Assembly: GCA_046329195.1 (NCBI GenBank)
Contig: JAXLVB010000003.1
Span: forward strand, 890,534-954,533
Length of the DNA: 64,000 nucleotides
From: JAXLVB01 sp046329195
GTDB lineage: Bacteria; Bacteroidota; Bacteroidia; Cytophagales; Spirosomataceae
Direction: 5' to 3'
Shown one piece after another: positions 43,796 to 52,914 of the stretch. How positions within the stretch are numbered: the first letter of the stretch is position 1; each line of letters begins with the position of its first letter. Both the position numbers and the translations under genes were made by a program. The notes under the pieces were generated by a model. It saw only the letters and a program-made list of their open reading frames with translations. It did no database searches and had not been told where the DNA came from.

Positions 43796-45235
43796 TTAAG
43801 GTGCTATCTTCTGATTAGTTTCAAAATCATACAACGAAAGCCGACGAAGACGGTAATAGGCCAACCAGTAACTTTGTAAAGCTTGCATGTAGCTAACCAA
43901 GGCCTGGTCTTTTTCGTTTTGGGCAATGATTAGGTTGGTAATATCAATTTTACCAATCAAATAGCGGTTTTTAGAAACTTCGTAGCGTTTTCGGGCAATG
44001 GTATCGGCCTTGGCAGAAATCTGCAAGCTGGCTTTTTGTTGCTTGAGCTCCAATACAGCATTATACACCTCGATTTCGAGGGCGTTTTTACCATAATTGA
44101 TTTGCTGCTGGGTAGCTTCTAAGTCATTTTTGGCTGCTTCGTAATTGGCTTTGTTACGTCCTGCATTGGCGATAGGAATCGTAAAGCCTAAAAAGGCGGC
44201 TTGCGACCCTTGAAGGTTTCGGAAGGCATCGCCCAAGTTGGGAGCCGTTTGGTTGAAACCCACGCTCACGTTGAGGTCGGCACTGAAGCGGCGGCTGATT
44301 TGTGCAGAGCGCAAGTTCATCTGTGCTCGGTTTTCGGCCAGTTCAAAGCCTTTAAAATCGCTTCGGTTGGTGTGGGCTTCTTGAATGGCCTTCATGGGGT
44401 CTGGGTCAATGTTGGGAGCCGCCAAAGGAGCCACAATAGCAACTGAACTACCTTCTTGTAGGCCAATCAGGTTACGAAGTTGTTTTTCGTTGACACTTAC
44501 TCGTAACTTGTTCTGTTCTACGCTGTTTCGGGCATTCATCAAGCCTAATTCTACTTGGAGTAATTCGTTTTCGGCGATTTTACCTAGGCCAAATCGTCCT
44601 TTCGAGATGGTATAGATGGTATCATTGATCGAGAGGTTGTACTCTGCATTTCGAAGTTGCAGATGCGAAATGTACAGGTCGAAATACTTTTGGGTGACTT
44701 GTAACGAAAGGTCTTCTAACTGTTCCAACTGTTGTTGGTTAGCTTGAGCGTATTGGATTTGTTGCTGCTGCCAGTTCCACTTAATCTGGTTGATTTTGAA
44801 CAGAGGTTGCTGATAGGTAAGCATCAATGGAGAGGAGGCCCAAAACGAGCTCGGGTTATTACCAAAAATATCAATCCGCTCAAGACCACTCGACAGCCTT
44901 AGGCTGCCGCCTGTCGCTAGAATAGATTGCTGAAGGCTCAAGGTTGTCTCTGAAAACGCCCGACTATAGTTCTGAAACAACAAACTCCCATCGGGTTGTG
45001 TGATGCTTCCAATCTGGCGGAAGTACCCAGGCACGGTACCCCCAAGACTAAGTTGGGGCATTAGTGAAGCCTTATTGGCCTTGTACCGCCAGGCATCCCC
45101 TTGATAGCTGGCCCTGATTTGCTTGGCAATAGGGCTATTTTGTTTAGCCAACTCTACGGCATCTTGCAAAGTAAGCGATTGTGCCTTCACTTGTTGATAG
45201 GCAAATAAGACAAGAAATAGGAAATACTTTTTCAT
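43796..45235 (-). CDS. TolC-family outer-membrane efflux protein
   Basis: A 479-residue efflux duct with a signal peptide ending VKAQ (about residue 18) and the two coiled-coil repeats of the OEP family (SLTLQDAVELAKQNSPIAKQI at the start of repeat one). It is the last gene of the cluster adaptor (47303), permease (45894), DUF559 (45367), TolC, all on the minus strand. It probably completes a tripartite exporter with the MacB-type permease; the DUF559 gene between them looks like an insertion. Confidence 0.92.
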   Translation of the reverse strand: MKKYFLFLVLFAYQQVKAQSLTLQDAVELAKQNSPIAKQIRASYQGDAWRYKANKASLMPQLSLGGTVPGYFRQIGSITQPDGSLLFQNYSRAFSETTLSLQQSILATGGSLRLSSGLERIDIFGNNPSSFWASSPLMLTYQQPLFKINQIKWNWQQQQIQYAQANQQQLEQLEDLSLQVTQKYFDLYISHLQLRNAEYNLSINDTIYTISKGRFGLGKIAENELLQVELGLMNARNSVEQNKLRVSVNEKQLRNLIGLQEGSSVAIVAPLAAPNIDPDPMKAIQEAHTNRSDFKGFELAENRAQMNLRSAQISRRFSADLNVSVGFNQTAPNLGDAFRNLQGSQAAFLGFTIPIANAGRNKANYEAAKNDLEATQQQINYGKNALEIEVYNAVLELKQQKASLQISAKADTIARKRYEVSKNRYLIGKIDITNLIIAQNEKDQALVSYMQALQSYWLAYYRLRRLSLYDFETNQKIAP

Positions 45236-45366
45236 GGGTGTATGGTTACTTTTTTGTTTTCTTGAATAGGCTTTTGCTTATTGTCACTCTTACGTAATGG
45301 TTGGTATGTGGCAAAAGATGGAAGAAAAAGGAGTTCCTTTTTTCTTTTATTATTCATAGCGTGGAA

Positions 45367-45783
45367 TCAACCCATACTTTTTTGGGGTGTTGGATTCATG
45401 TGCGTGCTTTCTTGAAAACTTAAAATCCAGTTTTCGATCGCCCTTTGAACATTTGGGAGGTCTTTCATTACTTCCTGATCTGTGAATCGAAGTACAGCAT
45501 AGCCTAATGCTGAAAGTGTTTTATCTTTTTCTTCATCTTTTAGGATTACAGTTGGATCTTGATGTGTTACACCATCTAATTCAATAATGAGTTTCAATTC
45601 TTTACACATAAAATCAGCAATAAATCGGTCAATAGGTCTTTGTCTAAGAAATTGATAGCCAAGCATTTGTTTGTTTCTAAGCAATTCACACCATAATCTA
45701 ACTTCTGATTTGGTGCTATGATTGCGTAATTGACGAGCAAATGGCTTCAGTGCTTTATTGTAGTGATTATTACTGATTTTCAT
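45367..45783 (-). CDS. DUF559-family endonuclease-like protein
   Basis: A 138-residue protein with the Vsr-like DUF559 core: LRNHSTKSEVRLWCELL at the start, then QRPIDRFIADFMCKELKLIIELDGVTHQ with the Asp and Glu-x-Asp-Gly active-site candidates, and a C-terminal LRFTDQEVMKDLPNV. The family resembles very short patch repair nucleases, but its role is unknown. It interrupts an exporter cluster, is AT-richer than its neighbours, and is preceded by a C/G-rich stretch (45815-45880), as seen around many DUF559 copies that move between genomes. Confidence 0.82.
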   Translation of the reverse strand: MKISNNHYNKALKPFARQLRNHSTKSEVRLWCELLRNKQMLGYQFLRQRPIDRFIADFMCKELKLIIELDGVTHQDPTVILKDEEKDKTLSALGYAVLRFTDQEVMKDLPNVQRAIENWILSFQESTHMNPTPQKSMG

Positions 45784-45893
45784 GGTTGGTTATTTTAGAA
45801 TTACTCTTTTCATCCCTCTGCCTTGGCGCTGGCCTTTGCGCCCCCCTTCCCTCTGCTTTACCTGCTGCACAAGGGGGACTGGGTAGTTGCCCT

Positions 45894-47249
45894 TTACTCA
45901 TGTCTCAAACTTTCAATGGGATTTTGCTCAGAGGCTCGTTTGGCAGGAAAAATTCCAAATACGAGCCCTACGGTAATGGCTACAAAAAAGGAAATTGCCA
46001 CCGAGAAAGGGGAAATAATCGTCTGAATATCAGCAACTGTTTCGATGAAGTAACTTATAGCAACACCTAAGACAATACCTAAAATGCCCCCCGAAAAACT
46101 GATGGCGATGGCCTCTGACACAAACTGGAGGATGATGTCACGTTTGTGCGCTCCCAACGCCAAACGAAGGCCGATTTCTTTGATACGCTCTAACACCGAT
46201 GCTAGCATAATATTCATGATACCGATACCTCCTACCAAGAGCGAAATAGACGCAATCACACCCAGTACAATGTTGAACAGACGCTTGGTGCGTTGTTCTT
46301 GTTTGAGCAAGAGTTCGGGTACAACTATTTCATAATCATCTACTTCGTTATGCCGCCGCCGAAGCATTTTTTCAATCAAGTCGAGTGTCGGGGTAATCAG
46401 AGTACTTTCTTTGACATTGATGACCAAACGGTCTAACTGATTGTAGTTGGGTTTGGGTTTTTCGCCATTGTTGTTGCCCTCGGCCTCTTGTTGAGCTGCC
46501 ATGCGCATGTCTCGAATGGTGATGTTTGCTCGGTTTTTGTAGCGTAGCAAAAACGTACGAACAGGTAAGTAGATTTCGGTGTTAAGGTTGCGGATAGACA
46601 GTTTCTTGACAGCACTTTCCGAAACTTCTCTACCCTCCAGCACGCCTACCACCGTGAGCCAGTTATTACCGCATTTGATGGTTTGTCCAATAGGGTTAAC
46701 GCTTGGAAAGAATTTTGCCTTGACATTTTTACCAATGATACACACAGGCTCTGCATTGTCTAATTGACTGGTGGTAAAGTATTTACCTTCAACGATTTTT
46801 ACTCCAGCTACCTCAAAATAGTGATTGTTGACGCCAATGATACGACCGTTGTTGCGGATACCTGCTCGCACCAGTACCGTTTCCATCTCAATCTCAGGAC
46901 TCACAAAGGCTACCGAAGAAATCGAGGTTTGGATATTTTCGGCATCGGCCAAGGTAAGCCCGGGCGAAAACCGCTTTTTCTCCTCCTTGCCAGCAGGTGG
47001 CTTCTGTTCTTGTTGTGCATTTTCGGTGGTTTCGAGGCGAGGTTTGATAACGATATTATTGACCCCCACCTGCTTGATTTGTTCGAGGATTTCTCGCTCT
47101 GCACCTGCCCCAATCGCCAGCATGGCTATTACGGCAGCAACGCCAAAAATGATTCCGAGCGAGGTTAAAAATGCCCGAAACTTATTGATATTGAGGGCTT
47201 CTACTCCAATTTTGAAGTTTAGTAAGAAGCGTTCGTAAGAAATTTTCAT
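45894..47249 (-). CDS. MacB/FtsX-type ABC transporter permease without ATPase domain
   Basis: A 451-residue inner-membrane permease. The N-terminal membrane helix (ALNINKFRAFLTSLGIIFGVAAVIAM, about residues 20-45) is followed by a MacB-type periplasmic domain, then three C-terminal FtsX helices (about 330-440; LGVIASISLLVGGIGIMNIMLA, VSEAIAISFSGGILGIVLGV and on). The ATPase normally fused in E. coli MacB is absent and no ATPase gene lies in this cluster. It follows the adaptor gene by 53 bp. Confidence 0.92.
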   Translation of the reverse strand: MKISYERFLLNFKIGVEALNINKFRAFLTSLGIIFGVAAVIAMLAIGAGAEREILEQIKQVGVNNIVIKPRLETTENAQQEQKPPAGKEEKKRFSPGLTLADAENIQTSISSVAFVSPEIEMETVLVRAGIRNNGRIIGVNNHYFEVAGVKIVEGKYFTTSQLDNAEPVCIIGKNVKAKFFPSVNPIGQTIKCGNNWLTVVGVLEGREVSESAVKKLSIRNLNTEIYLPVRTFLLRYKNRANITIRDMRMAAQQEAEGNNNGEKPKPNYNQLDRLVINVKESTLITPTLDLIEKMLRRRHNEVDDYEIVVPELLLKQEQRTKRLFNIVLGVIASISLLVGGIGIMNIMLASVLERIKEIGLRLALGAHKRDIILQFVSEAIAISFSGGILGIVLGVAISYFIETVADIQTIISPFSVAISFFVAITVGLVFGIFPAKRASEQNPIESLRHE

Positions 47250-47302
47250 AGAAAATAAGGCGGTGTAATCTTGTCAAAAGATGGACGAATACGACCATTG
47301 TT

Positions 47303-48688
47303 TTAGCCAATAATAATCATATCGCCACCGCCAGATTCGCCCGAGCGGTTAGCAGGTTTGAGCGTGTCTTTGCGCATTTTTAGTTGCTGCTCAAATTCCT
47401 TATCAATGGTCGGAAGTGGTTTTTTGACATTGCTGGGTGCTTTGAGCAGTTTGGTGCCTGTGGTGTCTGCTGGCACGTTCAGAAAGACCTCGTCAGTAGG
47501 AGTAAGACCACTGTAAATGAGGGCGTCTGAGTCGTTGACGTCAGCTATCTTAATTTCTTGTTTCACCACCCCACTTCCCTCTTTTTTATACACAAAACTT
47601 ACGTTTTTGCTATTGTTGATGGCTTCGAGCGGAATGCTCAACACATCGTTGTAGATGGCCGTCACGATTTTACAACTGGTAGTCATTGAGGGGCGCAGGC
47701 TGGCATCTTTGGTGAGTACGTCCACTACTACTTCAAATACCTTGGCGTCAGAGTTGGGGCGCTGCTCGCCTACGTTAGCTACCTGCCCTATCACTCCTTT
47801 TAGCTTTTTGGTGGGGTCGGCGTCGAGACCAATATCCACGGGTTGGCCTACTTTAATTTTCCGAATATCTACCTCGTTAATGTAGGTAATCACCTGCATT
47901 TCACTCAAATCAGGCAGAATCGCCACCGTGGGGTTCCACGGACGCACTTCGGAGCCGACTACTTTTTTGCGTCCGTTCCATTCTTTGTCATAAATCACCA
48001 TCCCTGACTTGGGTGCCGTGATGTTCATTTTTTGCATCAACGACGTCAGTTTGTTCAATGAATTTTGGGCTTTTTGCAAATCGGAGTTGATAATCTGGCA
48101 CTTGGTGGCGCCTTGCGCTACTTTGGTCTTGTAATTTTCTTTTTTCTGAACGTAGGTGCGCTCGGCCTTCTCGTAGTCCAGTTGCTTCATGCGCTGTACG
48201 GCGGGCGCTTCATAGACAGACTGTTCTTTTTCGAGCTTGCTTTGCTCCATCTGAAACTTCAAGTTGGCGAGCTCGTCACGAGCATCCCGAAGCGTCAGGG
48301 CCGTATCTAATTTCGCTTGGTTGAGTTCAGCGTTTTTTTTCTGAAGTTCCAATTGCGCCTCCGAGACCTTGGTCATCACGGGCGACTGGTCTAGCGAAGC
48401 CACAAAATCGCCGGGTTTGACGACGGTTCCTTCGGCTACTAAGTTTTGGATTTTAGTGCCGTTCCAGAGATTAGCCTCTTCCATTTCGGCACCGGGGCCT
48501 TGGATTTTGGTTTCGTTGCGAGCTCGTAGTTCGCCCGTACTGTTCACAATGATTTCAAACCGACCTTTTTTGACGGTAGCCGTAAGCTTTACATTGTCAG
48601 TGGTTTTGCCTTTTGTAAAATACCAAGTGGCTAAGGATAATACAATAACAGCGGCAGCGATGCCCCCTAGTAAACGTCTTTTTTTCAT
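47303..48688 (-). CDS. RND/MacA-like periplasmic adaptor subunit (HlyD family)
   Basis: A 461-residue membrane-fusion protein. N-terminal anchor helix (LLGGIAAAVIVLSLATWYF, about residues 5-23), a lipoyl half-domain, a very long coiled-coil hairpin (about 105-225, rich in Lys, Gln, Glu, Leu), a second lipoyl half, beta-barrel (MQVITYINEVDIRKIKVGQPVDIGLD) and a membrane-proximal domain. It delivers substrate from the MacB-type permease to TolC. Confidence 0.92.
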   Translation of the reverse strand: MKKRRLLGGIAAAVIVLSLATWYFTKGKTTDNVKLTATVKKGRFEIIVNSTGELRARNETKIQGPGAEMEEANLWNGTKIQNLVAEGTVVKPGDFVASLDQSPVMTKVSEAQLELQKKNAELNQAKLDTALTLRDARDELANLKFQMEQSKLEKEQSVYEAPAVQRMKQLDYEKAERTYVQKKENYKTKVAQGATKCQIINSDLQKAQNSLNKLTSLMQKMNITAPKSGMVIYDKEWNGRKKVVGSEVRPWNPTVAILPDLSEMQVITYINEVDIRKIKVGQPVDIGLDADPTKKLKGVIGQVANVGEQRPNSDAKVFEVVVDVLTKDASLRPSMTTSCKIVTAIYNDVLSIPLEAINNSKNVSFVYKKEGSGVVKQEIKIADVNDSDALIYSGLTPTDEVFLNVPADTTGTKLLKAPSNVKKPLPTIDKEFEQQLKMRKDTLKPANRSGESGGGDMIIIG

Positions 48689-48853
48689 GACTTGCTTGTA
48701 AAAATTCAGTGGTGAAAGTAGATGCGATTGATTAGGTGGAACGGAAAATATGCGCTGGCAAAGTAAAACTAAAAAATTAGTTAAAAAAATATTTTTACAC
48801 TTTTTAACACCTTTTTACACAAACGAAACCATTTGATAAATTCTTGTAGTAAA

Positions 48854-48886
48854 CTTGAAAAATTGAGAAGAATAGAATTATTTTTG
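48854..48886 (+). promoter_or_regulatory. Promoter of the GmhB-like gene
   Basis: ACTTG word at 48853-48857, a 21-bp spacer and TATTTTTG (48879-48886) fit the Bacteroidota consensus. The box ends 25 bp before the ATG. Confidence 0.42.
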
Positions 48887-48911
48887 TCCAAAAAAATCAA
48901 TAGATAGTACA

Positions 48912-49427
48912 ATGAATAAGTGCATTTTCCTAGATCGTGATGGAGTTTTGAACAAAGAAGTGGGCGACTATGTCTATCGAATCGAAGATTTGATTGTACC
49001 CGACGGCACAGCCGAAGCCCTCCGTCAGCTCAAAGACGCTGGTTATCTGCTGATTGTGATTACGAATCAGGCCGGCATTGCCAAAGGGTTGTACACTCGT
49101 GACGACGTGCGCAAATGTCACGAATACATTCAGCAGCAAGTAGGTCATGTATTAGACGACATCTACTTCTGCCCACATCATCCTACTTACACAACGGCCT
49201 CGCTGTTGCGCAAGCCGGATTCGCTGATGTTAGAAAAGGCCATGTCCAAATACCAGATTGACAAAACTACCTCGTGGATGATTGGCGACGCCTTGCGAGA
49301 TGTGCAAGCGGGTAAAAAAGCAGGCGTTCGGACGATTCACCTTACGGATGCTCCACTACAATCAACAGGCGATTTCGCTCTAACCACTTTGCTCGAAGCA
49401 GCCAAGTTGGTCTTAACGTCAAATTAA
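48912..49427 (+). CDS. HAD phosphatase, GmhB-like (heptose bisphosphatase)
   Basis: A 171-residue HAD-IIIA phosphatase. Nucleophile motif FLDRDGVLNKE (about residues 6-16), motif II VITNQAGIAKG (about 49-59), the lysine in LRKPDSLML (about 102) and the acidic motif SWMIGDALRDV (about 116-126) are present. In GmhB this position is preceded by a Zn site of the form C-x-H...C-x-C; here CPHHP is kept but the CxC is missing and the loop is short. It may act on another sugar phosphate or histidinol phosphate. Confidence 0.85.
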   Translation: MNKCIFLDRDGVLNKEVGDYVYRIEDLIVPDGTAEALRQLKDAGYLLIVITNQAGIAKGLYTRDDVRKCHEYIQQQVGHVLDDIYFCPHHPTYTTASLLRKPDSLMLEKAMSKYQIDKTTSWMIGDALRDVQAGKKAGVRTIHLTDAPLQSTGDFALTTLLEAAKLVLTSN

Positions 49428-49448
49428 GCGTACGTAGCTGCCAGAAAC

Positions 49449-49480
49449 TAAAAAAGCTTGTACTTTTATGAGTACAAGCT
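49449..49480 (-). terminator. Terminator of the RNase R gene
   Basis: Perfect 10-bp stem AGCTTGTACT (49455-49464) and AGTACAAGCT (49471-49480), loop TTTATG. On the minus strand it is followed by a T tract (A run 49449-49454 on the plus strand). Confidence 0.75.
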
Positions 49481-49503
49481 CCCTATAATCAATACACTAA
49501 TAA

Positions 49504-51828
49504 CTACCGTCGGCGTTTTCGTTCCGAAGTGAATTTACGAGATTTATTCTCATCGCCTCTACGAGATGAACTACTTTTCCCTTTTTTGAATGGAATAGAG
49601 CGCCCCGAGGGGTTTTTCATGGCCACGAGCCACAAATCCATGCTACGACGAGCCAGATTGGTTTCTTTGACCTTGACTTCTACGGCGTCGCCAAATGTAA
49701 TCACTCGCCCTGACCGTTGGCCCACAATGCGCAGGTTATCTTTATCGTATTCGTAATAGTCGTCGGTGAGGTCGGCCATCCTGACCAAGCCTTCACTTGC
49801 CGTCTCGGTGATTTCTACGAAAAATCCAAATTCGGTTACACCCGACACGATGCCGTCGAATACTCGGTTCGGGGTCATGCCGCTCATGTACTCCACTTGC
49901 TTGTATTTGATAGAGGCTCGCTCTGCTTCGGCAGCCAAGCGCTCGGTCATAGACGACTGCTTGCATTGAACCTCCACAGGATTGGCATCTACCGATTTGC
50001 CCCCGTTGAGGTAATGTTGCAGTAAGCGGTGCGCCATCATATCGGGGTAGCGGCGAATCGGCGACGTGAAGTGCGAATAATGCTCAAATGCCAAGCCAAA
50101 GTGACCGATGGCTTCGGTAGAATAACGAGCTTTGGCCATCGCACGAATCGCTAAACTTTCGAGGATGTTTTGTTCGGGCCGTCCTTCGATATTAGTCATT
50201 AACTGATTGAGCGTAGTCGAAACGTTACTTTCGTTGAGTTGAAGCTGATGCCCAAACCGCTTGGCAAAGTTGACAAACGAGGTCAGTTTCTCGAAATTAG
50301 GCGCTTCGTGAACTCGATACACCATCGTGTTTTTCTCCTCGGTTTTTGACAAAAAATAGACGTATTCAGCTACCTTTTTATTGGCCAACAGCATAAACTC
50401 CTCAATGAGTTTATGAGCATCTTTTCTGATTTTTTGATAAATACCCAAGGGTTTACCGTTTTCGTCTAAGTTGAATTTCACCTCAACCGTCTCAAAATTA
50501 ATGGCTCCGTGCTTGAACCGTTCGTCTCGGAGTTTTTTGGCTAAATCATTGAGAATAAGAAGGTTTTCGGTGTATCCTTTCTCTTGCCCTTCGGCCCGAA
50601 GCACTTGGATTTGTTCAGTTTCCTCTTCGGAGGGTTGATTACTTTCCAGCAAAATTTGGGCTTCTTCGTAACTAAAGCGACGGTCTGAATGGATGATGGT
50701 ACGGCCAAACCATTGTTTTTTGAGTTGGGCATTGGGCGTAAGTTCAAACACTGCCGAAAACGTCAACTTGTCTTCGTGCGGACGCAACGAACACAGGTTG
50801 TTTGATAGTTTTTCGGGCAACATCGGTACTGTTCTGTCCACCAAATAGACCGAAGTCCCTCGGCGATAGGCTTCTTTTTCGAGTTCGGTGTTAAGCTGTA
50901 CGTAGTGGGTCACGTCGGCAATGTGCACGCCTATTTCGTAGTTGCCGTTGGGCAATTTTTTGAGCGAAAGGGCATCGTCAAAGTCTTTGGCATCGGCGGG
51001 GTCAATGGTAAAGGTTTGTATTTCCCGAAAGTCCTTCCGGCGCTTGATTTCGTCATCGCTAATCTGCTCTGAAATCGCTTCAGCTTCATTTTCTACTTCT
51101 GCCGGAAAACGGTTGGGAAGGCCAAATTCGGCCAAAATGGCGTGCATTTCGGTATCATGCTCGCCTGCTTTACCCAGTACCTCTTTAACTACTCCGGCGG
51201 GTTTTTCGCCCCAAGCCGTCACGGTTATAATTACCTTGTCACCGGTTTTGGCACCGTTGAGGTCGTCTTTGGCAATATAAAAATCTTGGTAAAGGCGGCG
51301 GCTGTCGGGCATCACAAATGCAAACCGAGGCGACATCTCTAGCGTTCCGACCACCTCGGTACGCTTGCGCTCAACGATTTCCAGTACCTCCCCCTCGGGG
51401 CGGCGGTCTTTGCCGTAAGAGCCATTGAGAGTTACTTTTACCAAGTCGCCATCTACAGCCCCGTTGAGGTCACGGGTGTCAATGTACACATCTTCTTCGC
51501 CTGTGGCATCGTCACGAACCAAAAACGCAAAGCGAGGATTTACGTGTTCGATACGTCCTGTGACGATTTTTAGCTCGTTTTCAGCTTGATACGTGCCATC
51601 TGGAAGACAAGTGAGGCGGCCTTCAAAGGCAAGCTCTCGCACCAAACTATTGAAGAGTTGCCGGACATGATGGTCTTTTACGCCAAAGTATTGATATAAT
51701 TCGTTGAAGGAAAAAGCTCGTTCGTAGTTGATGTCGAAAAAGGCAAATAATTCTTCTTTGAGGCGTTTCTTGAAGCGGTCTTCTTTTGAAACGGAGGGTT
51801 TAGGGTTTTGATTTTTCTTATTTTTCAT
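49504..51828 (-). CDS. rnr: Ribonuclease R
   Basis: A 3'-5' exoribonuclease of the RNB family, 774 residues. It degrades structured RNA. Two cold-shock-like domains precede the RNB domain, whose catalytic acidic motif is TIDPADAKDFDDALSL (about residue 275). A C-terminal S1 domain (PNRVFDGIVSGVTEFGFFVE, about 665-745) and a basic Lys/Arg/Ser-rich tail follow. I start at the ATG at 51828; another at 51870 adds 14 residues. Housekeeping gene. Confidence 0.95.
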   Translation of the reverse strand: MKNKKNQNPKPSVSKEDRFKKRLKEELFAFFDINYERAFSFNELYQYFGVKDHHVRQLFNSLVRELAFEGRLTCLPDGTYQAENELKIVTGRIEHVNPRFAFLVRDDATGEEDVYIDTRDLNGAVDGDLVKVTLNGSYGKDRRPEGEVLEIVERKRTEVVGTLEMSPRFAFVMPDSRRLYQDFYIAKDDLNGAKTGDKVIITVTAWGEKPAGVVKEVLGKAGEHDTEMHAILAEFGLPNRFPAEVENEAEAISEQISDDEIKRRKDFREIQTFTIDPADAKDFDDALSLKKLPNGNYEIGVHIADVTHYVQLNTELEKEAYRRGTSVYLVDRTVPMLPEKLSNNLCSLRPHEDKLTFSAVFELTPNAQLKKQWFGRTIIHSDRRFSYEEAQILLESNQPSEEETEQIQVLRAEGQEKGYTENLLILNDLAKKLRDERFKHGAINFETVEVKFNLDENGKPLGIYQKIRKDAHKLIEEFMLLANKKVAEYVYFLSKTEEKNTMVYRVHEAPNFEKLTSFVNFAKRFGHQLQLNESNVSTTLNQLMTNIEGRPEQNILESLAIRAMAKARYSTEAIGHFGLAFEHYSHFTSPIRRYPDMMAHRLLQHYLNGGKSVDANPVEVQCKQSSMTERLAAEAERASIKYKQVEYMSGMTPNRVFDGIVSGVTEFGFFVEITETASEGLVRMADLTDDYYEYDKDNLRIVGQRSGRVITFGDAVEVKVKETNLARRSMDLWLVAMKNPSGRSIPFKKGKSSSSRRGDENKSRKFTSERKRRR

Positions 51829-51969
51829 AATATACGCTATCCGCCGCTTGAGGGCGTTTTTACTTTTCAAAAAGGTAAGTTGCCTTCATTTTTTACTAAA
51901 ATTGACTATTATCCACTGATTAACAGGCAATTCGTTTCATACGGCTAACACAAAAGCCGTCGGATATGT

Positions 51970-52416
51970 TCAATACTTGCGAATTAACCATACCCCAATG
52001 AGTAATAACACAGCCCCTGCCATGCGCCCCCACGACACTTCTCGAACCGTAACCCCGAACCAGCCAAAGTGGTCTAACAAGATAGAAATAATGAGCTGAC
52101 CCGCAATGACCAGACCGAAGGTGAGCGCTACGCCCAAGCGAGGAATCAGCATAATCACAGAGCCTACATAAATGGCCCCAATGACACCTGGCAGCCACAA
52201 ATACCACGGTACACTGCGAGCCGACCATAATTGGCTGACAGGCAAGCGAGTGACGATTCCATAAACAAATAGGCAAATAGTACCCGCCAAAAACGATAAA
52301 AAGGCAGACCAAATAGGGCTACCCACTACTTTTTGCATTTGTGCGTTGAGTGAGGCTTGTATAGGCAGGATGGTTCCTAACACGAGTCCGAATAAAAGCA
52401 AGAGAAGATAAGGCAT
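51970..52416 (-). CDS. DMT-family transporter, DUF606/YdcZ type
   Basis: A 148-residue inner-membrane protein with five hydrophobic segments, the half-length DUF606 (YdcZ) branch of the drug/metabolite transporter superfamily. The opening QASLNAQMQKVVGSPIWSAFLSFLAG and PWYLWLPGVIGAIYVG are typical. Such proteins act as dimers; the transported solute is unknown. I start at the ATG at 52416; one at 52443 is possible. Confidence 0.85.
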   Translation of the reverse strand: MPYLLLLLFGLVLGTILPIQASLNAQMQKVVGSPIWSAFLSFLAGTICLFVYGIVTRLPVSQLWSARSVPWYLWLPGVIGAIYVGSVIMLIPRLGVALTFGLVIAGQLIISILLDHFGWFGVTVREVSWGRMAGAVLLLIGVWLIRKY

Positions 52417-52590
52417 GTGAATGAGCTTACGTTTAAGTATCAAAGTTAAGGGAGTTTTTTAGACAAGCGAGTAGAAGGAAACAGACTTGAAATAGATAGT
52501 ATGATTAGCTAATGCTAAATTTTAGGAAATAAAGGAGGAAATCATACAATTGGTATGTAATTTGCGTTTTATAGAAGTATCTGACAATCA

Positions 52591-52791
52591 ATGACTATGA
52601 AAAAACTAATGATAGTGGCGTTGGTGGGGTTATTTACACTACCCTCTCCTACTTTTGCCGACGTTGATTCGGCTACACATACACAGCAATCACAGTTATT
52701 TAAGCGCAAAAAAGCCAAAGGTTATCGAAAGAAAAAAGGCTTTTTGTGGGGATTATTCCGTAAAAATGACTGTGGATGCCCTAAGCATTAG
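52591..52791 (+). CDS. Small secreted basic protein
   Basis: A 66-residue protein with a signal peptide ending TFADV (about residue 24), then a short basic chain rich in Lys/Arg (LFKRKKAKGYRKKKGFLWGLF) and a C-terminal CGCPKH. I recognise no family. It is followed by a strong terminator. Its small size, charge and Cys pair suggest a structural or antimicrobial-like peptide, but that is only inference. Confidence 0.6.
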   Translation: MTMKKLMIVALVGLFTLPSPTFADVDSATHTQQSQLFKRKKAKGYRKKKGFLWGLFRKNDCGCPKH

Positions 52792-52811
52792 TTACGATGC
52801 CCCTCTTGAAT

Positions 52812-52858
52812 ACCTGACTCTTGAAGCACTGCTTTCTTTGAGAGTCAGGTGTTTTTTT
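52812..52858 (+). terminator. Rho-independent terminator
   Basis: Arms ACCTGACTCT (52812-52821) and AGAGTCAGGT (52841-52850), extendable by weaker pairs, followed by seven T (52852-52858). Confidence 0.85.
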
Positions 52859-52914
52859 GATAAAAAAGTTGACATTGCAGGTCTGAATTAGCGTTAACCT
52901 CAACTTCTTCCTCC

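Noticed and set aside
45822..45835. C/G-rich stretch beside DUF559 as a CRISPR or repeat array
   Set aside because: No repeated unit of regular length is present; it is just a low-complexity flank.
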